64,000 nucleotides of DNA. Source: Helicobacter pullorum NCTC 12824 (GTDB taxonomy: Bacteria > Campylobacterota > Campylobacteria > Campylobacterales > Helicobacteraceae). The notes beneath the pieces were generated by a model. That model worked only from the letters and a program-made list of their open reading frames with translations. It searched no databases and had not been told where the DNA came from. The position numbers and the translations under genes are program-made. Location of the stretch: the NCBI RefSeq assembly GCF_017979475.1, contig NZ_JAERIT010000003.1, positions 124,001 to 188,000 on the forward strand, read 5' to 3'. Below are positions 9,635 through 18,762 of the stretch, piece by piece (positions within the stretch are counted from its first letter, which is position 1; every line of letters begins with the position of its first letter).

Positions 9635-10603
9635 TTATTGCCTTTTTCCAAAAGTGATTGCATAAGTGGGTGTTCTAAGATCAAAAAGAGGATCTATAGG
9701 TGCTTCTACTCCACTTGGAAGTTCTGATGGGAAATAAACATCTTGATTACACGCTTCACCATCATATTTTTCTACTTTAAGTGTTCCAACTAATAAAGTC
9801 TTGTGATCTCCTGTCCATAAAGCGGTTGTATCATCAACTGCATCCCCTTTATTTGGGAATTCAAGATACATTTGATATTCAATGGGTTTGTTTTTCGTGT
9901 AAGCAATGAAATCTTCTTTTAAAAAATCTTTAGAAGCACTCTTAAGCTCACTTTGGCTTAAATAGCTAATGCCATCTTTGGGAATAAATTTCCATCTAGC
10001 AGGAATAGTTTTGTCTTTTCCTTTTTCTTTGAACCAAAAAGTGTGAATACTATAAAAAGGAGTGTGTTCTAGACTTGAAATGCCAATTTTATCTAAATAT
10101 GCACTAAAATTTTTATAAGAATCTACATTATTATTGAGATCATCAATGGTTTTTGGATCCATAAGATTTGGAATTTTCATTTCAAAGAATTGTCCAAATT
10201 CTTTCGGATTTTTGGCAAAGTTAATTTCGGTATTAAGCATTACCATAGTCCAAGAATCTTCATTTCCCATAAATTTAAGTGCCATACCTCTTTGTTTGCT
10301 TTTGTCATCTTGGATAGCACCCCCTAAAGAATATCGAACTTGAACTGGAATGGCTGCTTGATTAAAAAGTGGAATATTTAAATTAGAAAGATTGAAATTT
10401 TTGTCAGCAATAAAAGTTGCATTGGCACAAAATCCTTTTTTATGATTTACTCTTGCTTTGCTATCATTTGGATCACCATTGAGTTTGTAGAAAATTTCTG
10501 CAATTTTGTCTGGATCATAAATGGTTTCTTGAGCATTAACAAAGGTTCCAAGCAAACAAGTGCTAGCACAAATTGTTAAAACTTTTTTGAAATTTTTAAG
10601 CAT
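9635..10603 (-). CDS. Periplasmic catalase-like haem protein (catalase-related peroxidase)
   Basis: 322 residues, far shorter than a true catalase (about 480-500). A Sec signal peptide ends at VNAQE, so the protein is predicted to be periplasmic. The distal haem segment RVNHKKG keeps the catalase His (about residue 54), and the C-terminal RTPTYAI keeps the proximal haem Tyr (about 314). This is the SrpA/minimal-catalase type seen in H. pylori as the catalase-related protein beside katA. Such proteins usually act as peroxidases rather than efficient catalases. AAGGGG precedes the ATG, and a Fur-like box sits 13 bases upstream. It follows dxr on the same strand. Confidence 0.88.
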   Translation of the reverse strand: MLKNFKKVLTICASTCLLGTFVNAQETIYDPDKIAEIFYKLNGDPNDSKARVNHKKGFCANATFIADKNFNLSNLNIPLFNQAAIPVQVRYSLGGAIQDDKSKQRGMALKFMGNEDSWTMVMLNTEINFAKNPKEFGQFFEMKIPNLMDPKTIDDLNNNVDSYKNFSAYLDKIGISSLEHTPFYSIHTFWFKEKGKDKTIPARWKFIPKDGISYLSQSELKSASKDFLKEDFIAYTKNKPIEYQMYLEFPNKGDAVDDTTALWTGDHKTLLVGTLKVEKYDGEACNQDVYFPSELPSGVEAPIDPLFDLRTPTYAITFGKRQ

Positions 10604-10616
10604 TGAAAACCCCTTA

Positions 10617-10631
10617 TAATAATAATTATTT
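10617..10631 (-). promoter_or_regulatory. Candidate Fur box of the catalase-like gene
   Basis: TAATAATAATTATTT matches 14 of 15 positions of the Helicobacter holo-Fur palindrome TAATAATnATTATTA. It ends 13 bases before the start codon, so bound Fur would block translation initiation or promoter clearance. AT richness makes chance matches possible. Confidence 0.45.
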
Positions 10632-10680
10632 TAGAGATAATAGCATAATTACAGGAAATAAGTAAAGTTTATTTTTTTGG

Positions 10681-11805
10681 TTAAAGAAGGTTTTGAGCAA
10701 ATTTTCTCACTTCAAAATCAAGTGCAAAGACTTCATTTAAGGAATTTGGTAGTGTTTGATGAAAATAATCTAGGGTTTTTTGGATGATTGTTGCAATCTC
10801 TCCAAAAGGAATTGTATGACATAAAAAAGCTTCAACAGCAACTTCATTAGCGGCGTTTAAAATTACGCCTAATTTAGGATTTTCTAAGAGAGAATTTTTG
10901 AGATTCCATAGGGGATAGCGTTTGGTGCAGATAGGTTCTAGGGTGTAATTTTGATTTACAAAATTAATACTTGGAATAAGGGGTGAGTGAGAGAAAGATT
11001 GTAAAAACTCTTCTTTTAAGCCAAGTCCATAGGTAATGGCATAAGCAATAGGGAGTTGCATATTAGCATTAGCAAAATGTGCTACCACACTTCCATCCCA
11101 AAACTCTACTAGTGCGTGAATTTGTGAATTTCGCTCAATATAGGCATCAATATTTTGAGTTTTAAAAAGCCAATGAGCTTCTAGAACTTCAAAGAGTTTA
11201 TTAACAATAGTTGCTGAATCAATGGTGATTTTTTTGCCCATTTTCCAATTAGGATGTTTGAGTGCGTTGGTGGCATTTTGTAAGGGGATTTCCTCTAAAG
11301 GAGTATCTCTAAAAGCACCACCGCTTGCAGTGATATAAAGATTTTTAAACGGACGGATTTGAGAATTAAAATTCATAAGATAAGCAAGACTAAAATGTTC
11401 GCTATCAATAGGAATAATTTTGGAAGTGTCGATAAATTCACCCCCAACAACAAGACTTTCTTTGTTGGCTAAAGCGATAGTTTTGCCAGCATTGATGGCA
11501 TATAATGTGGGTTTTAAGCCCAAAAAACCTACAAGAGCATTCACTACTAAGGTGCTTTTAGAATCCAAAATTGCCTCTAAAATACCATTTTCCCCATAGT
11601 AGATTTTTCCATTAAAGTGTTTTGTGATTTTTGGAATATCTTGCTTGTCTGCAATTACAATGTTTTTGGGCTTAAATTCTAAGATTTGTTGGTTTAAAAG
11701 AGGGATATTTTTGCCCGCACAGAGTGTTTCGATTTCTAAATGGAGTTTTTTTGCAATAATGAGGGTATTTATCCCAATAGAGCCAGTAGAGCCAAGAATA
11801 ATCAT
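10681..11805 (-). CDS. dxr: 1-deoxy-D-xylulose 5-phosphate reductoisomerase
   Basis: 374 residues. It makes 2-C-methyl-D-erythritol 4-phosphate in the MEP isoprenoid pathway, using NADPH and a divalent metal. The N-terminus is the nucleotide-binding GSTGSIG. ANKESLVVGG, the metal-binding PIDSEH and the substrate-binding ASGGAFRDTP are all visible. The start lies 6 bases after the cdsA stop, so both are in one minus-strand operon; the same pair occurs in H. pylori. Confidence 0.95.
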   Translation of the reverse strand: MIILGSTGSIGINTLIIAKKLHLEIETLCAGKNIPLLNQQILEFKPKNIVIADKQDIPKITKHFNGKIYYGENGILEAILDSKSTLVVNALVGFLGLKPTLYAINAGKTIALANKESLVVGGEFIDTSKIIPIDSEHFSLAYLMNFNSQIRPFKNLYITASGGAFRDTPLEEIPLQNATNALKHPNWKMGKKITIDSATIVNKLFEVLEAHWLFKTQNIDAYIERNSQIHALVEFWDGSVVAHFANANMQLPIAYAITYGLGLKEEFLQSFSHSPLIPSINFVNQNYTLEPICTKRYPLWNLKNSLLENPKLGVILNAANEVAVEAFLCHTIPFGEIATIIQKTLDYFHQTLPNSLNEVFALDFEVRKFAQNLL

Positions 11806-11811
11806 TGCAAG

Positions 11812-12594
11812 TTACCTTGGGAGCAATGTGAGTGAAATATAAAGAATAATGCCCCCAAAGAAATACCCATCTAATCTATCTAGCATTCCGCCATGTCCGG
11901 GAAATAATCTTCCGCTATCTTTAACGCCTGCTTGACGCTTAAGATAGCTTTCATAAAGATCTCCAAAGATACTTGCGATACTAGCACAAAGGCTGATGAT
12001 TAAAGACGAAAGAAAATCGCATACTCCAAGTCCAATGAGTGCGCTAATGATGACAGAAAAAATTACTCCAATTAAAACCCCTTCTTTTGTTTTATTAGGA
12101 GAGGTTTTGCAAAATGTGCTATTGCTAAAGAGTTTGCCGCCAAGTAGTTTGCCTCCAAAATAAGCAAAGCTATCTGTTAGAGCAACAATGAAAAGCAACC
12201 ATACAATGGCATTGATTGTGTATTCTAAGTAGATAAAATACAAAATAATAAAAGGGATTGTGGGATAGATGAAAGGCATTATTTGTTCTAATTTTCCCTT
12301 GTTGGTATAGGCTTGATAAGAAGCAAGCACAATCAATACAAACAACAAACCATTAAAAGATTGTATAGTAAAAATGCTTATCCATATTAGCATACACAAT
12401 AGTAAAAAAATCCAAGAAGGATTCTTTTGGTTATAGAGCTTATAGGATTCATAAAATGCGATGATATAGGCAATCCCTAAAACACTCCAAAGCAAAGAAG
12501 GGCTGTGAAATATAACTATCAAAATAATAGCAATAAGCATAAAAAAAGCAGTATAAAGGCGATTTGTTTCAATGGATTTTAAGTTATTGAGCAT
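11812..12594 (-). CDS. cdsA: Phosphatidate cytidylyltransferase
   Basis: 260 residues with about seven to eight membrane helices. The C-terminal signature reads KDSGRLFPGHGGMLDRLDG, preceded by KTSPNKTKEG, both diagnostic of CdsA. It makes CDP-diacylglycerol from phosphatidate and CTP in the inner membrane for phospholipid synthesis. It precedes dxr by six bases. Confidence 0.95.
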   Translation of the reverse strand: MLNNLKSIETNRLYTAFFMLIAIILIVIFHSPSLLWSVLGIAYIIAFYESYKLYNQKNPSWIFLLLCMLIWISIFTIQSFNGLLFVLIVLASYQAYTNKGKLEQIMPFIYPTIPFIILYFIYLEYTINAIVWLLFIVALTDSFAYFGGKLLGGKLFSNSTFCKTSPNKTKEGVLIGVIFSVIISALIGLGVCDFLSSLIISLCASIASIFGDLYESYLKRQAGVKDSGRLFPGHGGMLDRLDGYFFGGIILYISLTLLPR

Positions 12595-12627
12595 ACTTTT
12601 CCTTCTTTATTGTAATGCAAAATTATA

Positions 12628-13158
12628 TCAGAAATAATCTTGTAACACATCACAGGAGCAATAGATAAACACAAAAGCTCCAATTAAGCCGATGAGATAA
12701 TCAAAAATGCCACCGGTTTTAAAACAAAGTGGCTTAGGGAGGATATGGTAGTTTTTGAGGTTAAATGGCATCAATAAAGGCACGCCACTTGGTGTCATCA
12801 TATCCCCAACTAAATGCAAAAGGCAACCTAGAATCAATCCTATAATTAGAAATATCGGTAAGATTCCTAAAGAATGGAGTATAAACAATAAAATACCTAA
12901 AAACAGCACAAAACAAAGACTATGAGTAAAACCTCTATGCCCAAAAATAAATTTGATGAAGTTAGAAATTCCCATTGTTTTTTTGCCGATAATGGATTGT
13001 GGCTCATCAATATCAGGCAGCAATGTCCCAATCCCTACTGCACTATAAAATAACGCTAAATTTTGTGGAGAAAGTAGAGGTTGATGGAATGTTTCTAGTA
13101 GATAGATTCCACAAGAGGTTAAACCAAGCCCAAAAGCCAAATGTGTTTTGCCTAACAT
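12628..13158 (-). CDS. YdjM-like membrane-bound metal-dependent hydrolase family protein
   Basis: 176 residues with an N-terminal MLGKTHLAFG, the segment GTLLPDIDEPQS, the metal-binding GHRGFTHS and a later LLHLVGDMMTPSGV. These histidines and aspartates define the YdjM/LexA-regulated inner-membrane hydrolase family (PF04307 type). About four membrane helices are visible. The substrate is unknown. It starts two bases downstream of the ybeY stop and belongs to the same minus-strand operon. Confidence 0.85.
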   Translation of the reverse strand: MLGKTHLAFGLGLTSCGIYLLETFHQPLLSPQNLALFYSAVGIGTLLPDIDEPQSIIGKKTMGISNFIKFIFGHRGFTHSLCFVLFLGILLFILHSLGILPIFLIIGLILGCLLHLVGDMMTPSGVPLLMPFNLKNYHILPKPLCFKTGGIFDYLIGLIGAFVFIYCSCDVLQDYF

Positions 13159-13160
13159 TG

Positions 13161-13613
13161 TTATGAATTCCTTGTTATAAGGCTTTTTGGAAGATTAAAA
13201 AAGGTGATAATCTCTTCTTCTTTGGTGCGGTGTTCTCCATTGTCAATTTCATGGTCAAATCCTATTAAATGCAAAGCCCCATGGATAAACAATAAAGCAA
13301 TTTCATCTTCTAATGAATGATTGAGTTTTGCACTAGCGCTTTTTACAAAATCTAAGGAAATTACGATACTTCCAAGCAAAAGAGAAAATTCAGATTCCAA
13401 AGGAAAGGATAGAACATCAGTTGGCATATCTTTGTTTCTATGGGAGCAATTAAGGGCTTGGATAGTCGGATTATCCACAAGTAACAATTCACATTGTTTA
13501 TTGCATAGATTAGAATCTCTTAGGATTTTTTCTAAGATTTTTTCCAAAAATTCTAAGAAATTTTGATTAGCCTTGTAGTCTGTTTGATTGATAAAATCAA
13601 TTTTATTGTGCAT
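13161..13613 (-). CDS. ybeY: Endoribonuclease YbeY
   Basis: 150 residues. The zinc-binding motif HGALHLIGFDHE matches the HGxLHLxGxDH family pattern, and DMPTDVLSFPLE is the other hallmark. YbeY takes part in 16S rRNA 3' maturation and ribosome quality control. Its start lies within the last 11 bases of xth, so the two are translationally coupled. Confidence 0.95.
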   Translation of the reverse strand: MHNKIDFINQTDYKANQNFLEFLEKILEKILRDSNLCNKQCELLLVDNPTIQALNCSHRNKDMPTDVLSFPLESEFSLLLGSIVISLDFVKSASAKLNHSLEDEIALLFIHGALHLIGFDHEIDNGEHRTKEEEIITFFNLPKSLITRNS

Positions 13614-14361
13614 TGATTTCTAATCCCACAGGGCAGTGATCGCTCCCAAAAATTTCAGGATAAATGCTAGCACTTTTTAATTTAGAATCAAGGGCTTTAG
13701 AGCACAAAAAATAGTCAATCCGCCAACCAGTGTTGTTTTCTCGTGCCTTGCCCATATAGCTCCACCAGCTATATGCCCCCTCTAATGTTGGGTGAAAATA
13801 TCTAAAAGTATCAGTAAATCCAGAATCCAAAAGCACGCTCATTTTTTCGCGTTCTTCATCAGTAAAACCAGCATTTCTGCGATTTGTTTTGGGGTTTTTT
13901 AGGTCAATTTCTTTGTGGGCAACATTTAAATCCCCACAAACAATTACAGGTTTTGTTACTTCAAGATTTTTAAGAAAATTTCTAAAATCATCTTCCCATT
14001 CCATTCGATATTCTAATCTCTCTAGCTCTCTTTTGGAGTTTGGTGTATAAACATTGACCAAAAAGAAATCATTGTATTCAGCAGTGATGATTCTACCTTC
14101 TTTGTCATGGTGAGATATTCCCATATCATAGGCGACGCTTAGCGGTTTTTTCTTGCTAAAAATTGCCACGCCAGAGTAGCCCTTTTTCTCTGCGCTATTC
14201 CAATATTCCTCATAGTTTGGAAAATCAAAAGTGGCTTGTTCTTTTTGCATTTTGGATTCTTGGATGCAAAATACATCAGCATCAATCGTGTTAAAAAAAT
14301 CCATAAAACCTTTATTCATACATGCTCTAAGTCCATTAACATTCCACGAAATTAATTTCAT
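13603..14361 (-). CDS. xth: Exodeoxyribonuclease III / AP endonuclease
   Basis: 252 residues of the ExoIII family: MKLISWNVNGLRA at the N-terminus, QESKMQ with the metal-binding Glu, CGDLNVAH, NRRNAGFT and the terminal GSDHCPVGLE. It cleaves abasic sites in base excision repair. The frame opens four codons further upstream, but GGAG sits 7 bases before the internal ATG at 14361, which also matches the usual family start. It begins the xth-ybeY-ydjM-cdsA-dxr run. Confidence 0.93.
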   Translation of the reverse strand: MKLISWNVNGLRACMNKGFMDFFNTIDADVFCIQESKMQKEQATFDFPNYEEYWNSAEKKGYSGVAIFSKKKPLSVAYDMGISHHDKEGRIITAEYNDFFLVNVYTPNSKRELERLEYRMEWEDDFRNFLKNLEVTKPVIVCGDLNVAHKEIDLKNPKTNRRNAGFTDEEREKMSVLLDSGFTDTFRYFHPTLEGAYSWWSYMGKARENNTGWRIDYFLCSKALDSKLKSASIYPEIFGSDHCPVGLEINAQ

Positions 14362-14411
14362 AATAGTCTCCATATATAATAAATATTTTTTGGAATTATG
14401 GTTATTTTTCT

Positions 14412-14438
14412 TTTAAGATTCCATAATGGAATCTTAAA
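14412..14438. terminator. Hairpin downstream of the AsmA-like gene
   Basis: A perfect palindrome TAAGATTCC-ATAAT-GGAATCTTA with flanking A/T pairs lies between the AsmA-like gene and xth on the minus strand. There is no long T tail. It probably acts as a terminator or an RNA processing stop. Confidence 0.5.
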
Positions 14439-14446
14439 ATATGTTT

Positions 14447-16957
14447 TTAGGGTTGCTTAACAATTCCGTTGTAGAATGGCTCACATTTGCTTTTGGTGTT
14501 AGTGATTTTTTCAGCACCTTTTTGGAGTTTTCCAAAGAGAGAAGTGGCAAGATTGACAGCAGTTGAAATTGCAGTTTGGGTAACTTCGATTTTTGGATTT
14601 GTAAGAGTGCCTTTGATAGCTTGAGAGAATTTTGCACAATTTTGTTCATCAAGGATTCCTATGGAGAAATTTTCAAAGGTATTATTGTTGAGGTTGATAG
14701 CCCCGATAGCTGCAATTCTAGTTTTTTGTGTGGCAAATGCTACATCGCTTGCTTTTGCAACTCCATTTTTTACATCCACTCTTACTTCTAGTTGTTTGAT
14801 AGCAGTTTTAGTATCTACAAGAGTGTTTAATCCAAGCATACCGACATTGCTGCCTTTGGTTGCTGCAATTCCAAGAGGTCCTGCAAGCACAAATGCACCA
14901 ACATCAAGAAGACTAATTTGATTGCTCTTTTCGAAGTTTTTTGCTAGTCCATCAATATCAATACTATAAATTTCAATATTGCTTCCACTTAGTGTAAATG
15001 GACCATTTAGATTTTTGATGATAGTTGGTGCGTCTAATCCTTTGATAGTCAAGTCTGCGTTAGCATTGATAATGCCGCCTTTGATAATTTTGCCATTGCC
15101 GGTGAAATTTGCAATTTTCTTCACATCAATATTTTCACCTAAAAGTTTGAAGTTTTCATTTTTGAAATCTACCACTAAATTACCAAAATCTTGATTTTGC
15201 AAGTATAAAGAAGGTAGGTTGTTTTCAAAACCAGCTTTACCTTTAAGTGTCAAAGCACCTTGGAGATTCATAGTAAGTGGGTTAATATTTGCAATATTTG
15301 GAGTATTGATGAAAAAATCAGCACTATAAGCATTGTCTTTGAGGTTGGCTTTTCCATTGGTGATTTCTATATTAATGTCTTGTCCGTTGATTTTAACTTC
15401 GGCATTGCCAGTGCCATTATTGAAGCGACCATCGCCATTTAAGCTTAAAGTAATATCTTTTTTGAAGTTCATACCGCTTAGGGCATTAAGGGTGTTTTTG
15501 GCAATTGTAATATCTTGTGAGTAAAGATTGAAATTTCCATTGAAGTTAGAATCTTTAAAGTCTTTGAGATTAGCTTTTGCGCTTAAAAATCCCTTTGCAT
15601 CATAATTAAAGAGTTTTGCTAGTTTTTGGAGATTGAGATTTTGTAAATCTAGTGTGATGGTTTGTGGGGAATAGTTTTCTAAGGTTGCATCAGCACTAAG
15701 ATTTGAGTCAAATAAATCGCTTTTTGCTAAAACTTCTAATTTTTTAGAATCACCTTTGATATTTGCATTGAGGGTATTGTTGTTTGCGAGGTTTAGATTG
15801 TTAAACACAAGGGATTCAATATTGCTTTGTAGATTTGCATTTAATGTATAGTTAAGGTTAGTAAGATTGATTTTGCTAACTTTTGCATCGAGGTTAATTG
15901 CACCTTTGGCTTCATAGGGAAGTGAAGCGAAGTTTAGAAGCTCTTTTAAATCCAAATCTTTCGCATTGAGTGTGGCATTTGTGGGTGTATAGTTTGGAAT
16001 CTCTAAATGTGCTAAAATGGGGTTGGTGATAATGTTTAATGCAAGGGTGGCTTCTTGATTTGCAATGGAGCTGGATTTTAGGTTGAGATTTGCATTCACT
16101 GGACTTTTTAGCTCAAAGCCACTTGCACTAATATTAGATAGCATAAGTTTTAAATCCCCATTAGTTGCATAATCTTTTAGGCTAATAGAGAGGTTTTGTG
16201 AATCAAGATTAAGATAGCTAGAATTTGCAGCGATTGTTGCTAGGATATTTTCTTGTTTGGCTTCTCCATTAATGGCAAGTTTGATAGGGTCTGTTGGGAG
16301 AGTGATTCCATAATCATTTTTCAAAAGAGTAATGTTTGGCAAAATGGCACTAGAGGCAATTTGGAAGCCCCCTGTGGGTGAGGATAGGTTGGAAATATCT
16401 AAATCCGCATTGAGTAGGAGTTTCCCACTAGCATATTGAGGTTGATTTAAAAAAGTAAGAAGTGATGAGATATTAATGCCTTCTTTACTAGAGATAAAGA
16501 GTCTTTTTGGATTGAAGTTTTGTAATGTTATATCAGCATAAATATCGCTATTAAAGGCATTAATATCGGCTTTGGCTGTAAGGATATTTGAATCTTTAAT
16601 AACATTTCCATTTAAACTTATGCCTCCATTGAGTTTAATTCCAATGAGCTTTTCATAAGGGGCTAAATCTTTAATAATGGCGTTGATCTTTGCTTGAGTA
16701 TTGAGAGTAAAGAGAGAATATTCTCCCCCAATAGCAATTTGTGATTTTTGTTTGTCAGTAATGCTAAAGGCATACGAATTAGAATTAAGCTTAAAATGCG
16801 TGAATTCTAATCCAATGGGTGCTTGTTGATTAGCAATTTCTGTGATTTTGTTTTTGAGAAATTCATTTCCGCTTGCAGAGAATAACCACATTGCAATACC
16901 AACAACAATGGCAATAATAAAGACTAAAAAGATTCCCAAGTATTTTAGAAATTTCAT
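14447..16957 (-). CDS. AsmA-like large periplasmic protein
   Basis: 836 residues. One N-terminal membrane helix (about residues 5-28) is followed by a very long periplasmic region of repeating beta-strand type, rich in Asn, Leu, Ser and Ala. The pattern INLDAKVSKINLTNLNYTLN recurs in many variants, as in AsmA/TamB/YhdP bridge proteins. These are thought to carry phospholipids between the membranes. The C-terminal part (GPLGIAATKGSNVGMLG and onward) resembles the AsmA C-terminal region. It precedes xth on the same strand. Confidence 0.78.
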   Translation of the reverse strand: MKFLKYLGIFLVFIIAIVVGIAMWLFSASGNEFLKNKITEIANQQAPIGLEFTHFKLNSNSYAFSITDKQKSQIAIGGEYSLFTLNTQAKINAIIKDLAPYEKLIGIKLNGGISLNGNVIKDSNILTAKADINAFNSDIYADITLQNFNPKRLFISSKEGINISSLLTFLNQPQYASGKLLLNADLDISNLSSPTGGFQIASSAILPNITLLKNDYGITLPTDPIKLAINGEAKQENILATIAANSSYLNLDSQNLSISLKDYATNGDLKLMLSNISASGFELKSPVNANLNLKSSSIANQEATLALNIITNPILAHLEIPNYTPTNATLNAKDLDLKELLNFASLPYEAKGAINLDAKVSKINLTNLNYTLNANLQSNIESLVFNNLNLANNNTLNANIKGDSKKLEVLAKSDLFDSNLSADATLENYSPQTITLDLQNLNLQKLAKLFNYDAKGFLSAKANLKDFKDSNFNGNFNLYSQDITIAKNTLNALSGMNFKKDITLSLNGDGRFNNGTGNAEVKINGQDINIEITNGKANLKDNAYSADFFINTPNIANINPLTMNLQGALTLKGKAGFENNLPSLYLQNQDFGNLVVDFKNENFKLLGENIDVKKIANFTGNGKIIKGGIINANADLTIKGLDAPTIIKNLNGPFTLSGSNIEIYSIDIDGLAKNFEKSNQISLLDVGAFVLAGPLGIAATKGSNVGMLGLNTLVDTKTAIKQLEVRVDVKNGVAKASDVAFATQKTRIAAIGAINLNNNTFENFSIGILDEQNCAKFSQAIKGTLTNPKIEVTQTAISTAVNLATSLFGKLQKGAEKITNTKSKCEPFYNGIVKQP

Positions 16958-17049
16958 AACAATCTTCCTTTTTTGGTTTAAAGTTTCTATAATTCTATAC
17001 TAATTAATATAATATTTATCTAAAAAAATACCGATAAATATTTTATAAT

Positions 17050-17076
17050 TAAAGTATCTATAAAATAGGTCGATAT
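17050..17076 (+). promoter_or_regulatory. Sigma28 (FliA) promoter
   Basis: TAAA (17050-17053) and GTCGATAT (17069-17076) are separated by exactly 15 bases. The FliA consensus is TAAA-N15-GCCGATAA. The site lies 80 bases before a motility-type gene, which fits. A second partial match, ACCGATAA, lies near 17030. Confidence 0.7.
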
Positions 17077-17156
17077 AAAATTACGAAATTCTTTAATTTT
17101 TGTAGATTTAAATTTCAAGAATTTCAAAGGAATTAAAAAACAGAAAGGAGTCTGTT

Positions 17157-17366
17157 ATGGTTTCAGGAATCAATAGTAGTTCTGTGGCAGTAAGTGGAAA
17201 TTTGAATGTTCTTAAAAAAGCAATGGAAACAGAAGAAGTATTAATGAGTTCAATCATTAATGGTATGCAAAACACACAAGCAACAATGCAAACTTCCCAA
17301 GCTCCCGCACAATCTACACCAGTCTCACAAAGTCAGCCAAGCTCTAAGCTTGACATTATGGCTTAA
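17157..17366 (+). CDS. Small putative motility protein, YjfB family
   Basis: 69 residues with the helical core NLNVLKKAMETEEVLMSSIINGM, a Gln/Thr/Ser/Pro-rich stretch and the terminal LDIMA. YjfB-like small proteins (about 60-70 residues) are annotated as putative motility proteins, and in some bacteria they are co-regulated with flagellin. No biochemical role is known to me. AAAGGAG precedes the ATG, a sigma28-type promoter lies upstream and a hairpin terminator downstream, so it is a one-gene late flagellar unit. Confidence 0.72.
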   Translation: MVSGINSSSVAVSGNLNVLKKAMETEEVLMSSIINGMQNTQATMQTSQAPAQSTPVSQSQPSSKLDIMA

Positions 17367-17393
17367 TTTCAAGTGCCTTTGGTACTTGAAATT
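17365..17393 (+). terminator. Hairpin terminator of the YjfB-like gene
   Basis: Arms AATTTCAAGT and ACTTGAAATT enclose a 9-base loop starting at the stop codon of the small motility gene. The 3' arm ends in ATTTCC, a short T-containing tail. Confidence 0.65.
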
Positions 17394-17478
17394 TCCTTGC
17401 AAATTAATCTAATCTTAAAAAAGAATCTCTACAATTCTTTTTCGCAAAAAAAAAATATTAATGTAAAGATAGAAGTAA

Positions 17479-18762
17479 ATGATACAGCAAAATTTTTCAA
17501 CCAAAGTTGTTAATTCTATTATGCGTTATGCAACTAATAGATATTTAAGCTTAAAACCATCTCATTTGACAAAACTACCTCCACCTAATCCTAAAAAGGT
17601 CAAAGAAAAATCTTATCTTTTGTATATTCATGTGCCATTTTGTATGACATTATGCACTTATTGCTCGTTTAATCGTTTTTTATTCCAAGAGGACAAAGCA
17701 AAAGCATATTTTGAATCCCTGCGTAAAGAAATGCTAATGGTAAAAGAGTTGGGATATGATTTTAATGCTATTTATGTTGGGGGTGGGACGACTTCGATTA
17801 TGCCAGAGGAATTGTGCAAAACTTTGGATTTGGCTAAAAGCCTTTTTGATATTAAAGAAGTCTCTTGTGAATCAGATCCTAATCATATCCATTTAGAAGA
17901 ATTAGAAATGTTTAAAGGCAGGATTGATAGATTATCTGTAGGGGTGCAAAGTTTTGATGATGGAATATTGAAGAAAGTGGGGCGATATGATAAATTTGGC
18001 AGTGGTGAAGAGGTGATTAAAAAGCTGCAAAAAGCAATTGGAGTTTTGCCGATTTTAAATGTTGATTTGATTTTTAATTTTCCTAATCAAACGCAAGAAA
18101 TGTTGGCTAAAGATTTAGAGATTATCAAAGCTTTAAAGCCTGAGCAAGTTACTCTATATCCATTAATGTCTTCGCCTTCTGTAAAGAGTATTTTAAAGCG
18201 TTCTATAGGGGAAGTTAGCCTTCAAAATGAAGCACAATTATATGAGCAAATCTTGGAAACTTTGAAGGATGATTTTTCTTCTTTGTCAAGTTGGGCATTT
18301 TCTCACAAAGGGAGTGCAATTTTTGATGAATATGTGGTGGATAATGATGAGTATGTGGGGATTGGATCGGGGTCTTTTAGCTTTTTAAATGGGACTTTGT
18401 ATGTCAATACCTTCTCGCTCAAAGAATACGCACATAAAATCAATAGTGGAAATATGGGAGTTGCAAGGGAGAGGAAATATTCCAAAAAAGCACAGCTTCA
18501 ATATCGCTTAATGGTGGAGCTTTTTGGAGGCAAAGCAAGTGCTAAGATTTTTAAAGAGAAGTATGATTCAAATTTAGAATGGGATTTGTGGAAAGAGTTG
18601 ATGTTTTTAAAAATAACGGGGAATATTTACAAAAAAGAGGGCGATTATTATCCAACTACTCAAGGTAAATATTTATTTTTGTCAATGATGAAAGAATTTT
18701 ATATCGGTATGGATAGGGTGCGTGAAGAATCGCGTGCTATGCTAAAAGAAGAGGATATGTAA
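17479..18762 (+). CDS. HemN-like coproporphyrinogen III oxidase family radical SAM protein
   Basis: 427 residues. The radical-SAM cluster motif CMTLCTYC (CxxxCxxC) stands near residue 55, followed by YVGGGTTS and VQSFDDGILKKVGR, typical of the HemN/HemW superfamily. It may be an anaerobic haem-biosynthesis oxidase or a haem-related paralogue; H. pylori carries a comparable protein beside its cytochrome genes. The exact activity cannot be told from the sequence. A run of ten A bases (17446-17455) lies shortly before the ATG. The gene converges on the lipoprotein gene. Confidence 0.8.
   Translation: MIQQNFSTKVVNSIMRYATNRYLSLKPSHLTKLPPPNPKKVKEKSYLLYIHVPFCMTLCTYCSFNRFLFQEDKAKAYFESLRKEMLMVKELGYDFNAIYVGGGTTSIMPEELCKTLDLAKSLFDIKEVSCESDPNHIHLEELEMFKGRIDRLSVGVQSFDDGILKKVGRYDKFGSGEEVIKKLQKAIGVLPILNVDLIFNFPNQTQEMLAKDLEIIKALKPEQVTLYPLMSSPSVKSILKRSIGEVSLQNEAQLYEQILETLKDDFSSLSSWAFSHKGSAIFDEYVVDNDEYVGIGSGSFSFLNGTLYVNTFSLKEYAHKINSGNMGVARERKYSKKAQLQYRLMVELFGGKASAKIFKEKYDSNLEWDLWKELMFLKITGNIYKKEGDYYPTTQGKYLFLSMMKEFYIGMDRVREESRAMLKEEDM

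Noticed and set aside
17446-17455. A10 run before the HemN-like gene as a phase-variation switch
   Set aside because: A runs of this length are frequent in this AT-rich genome and it lies outside the coding frame; no evidence of switching.
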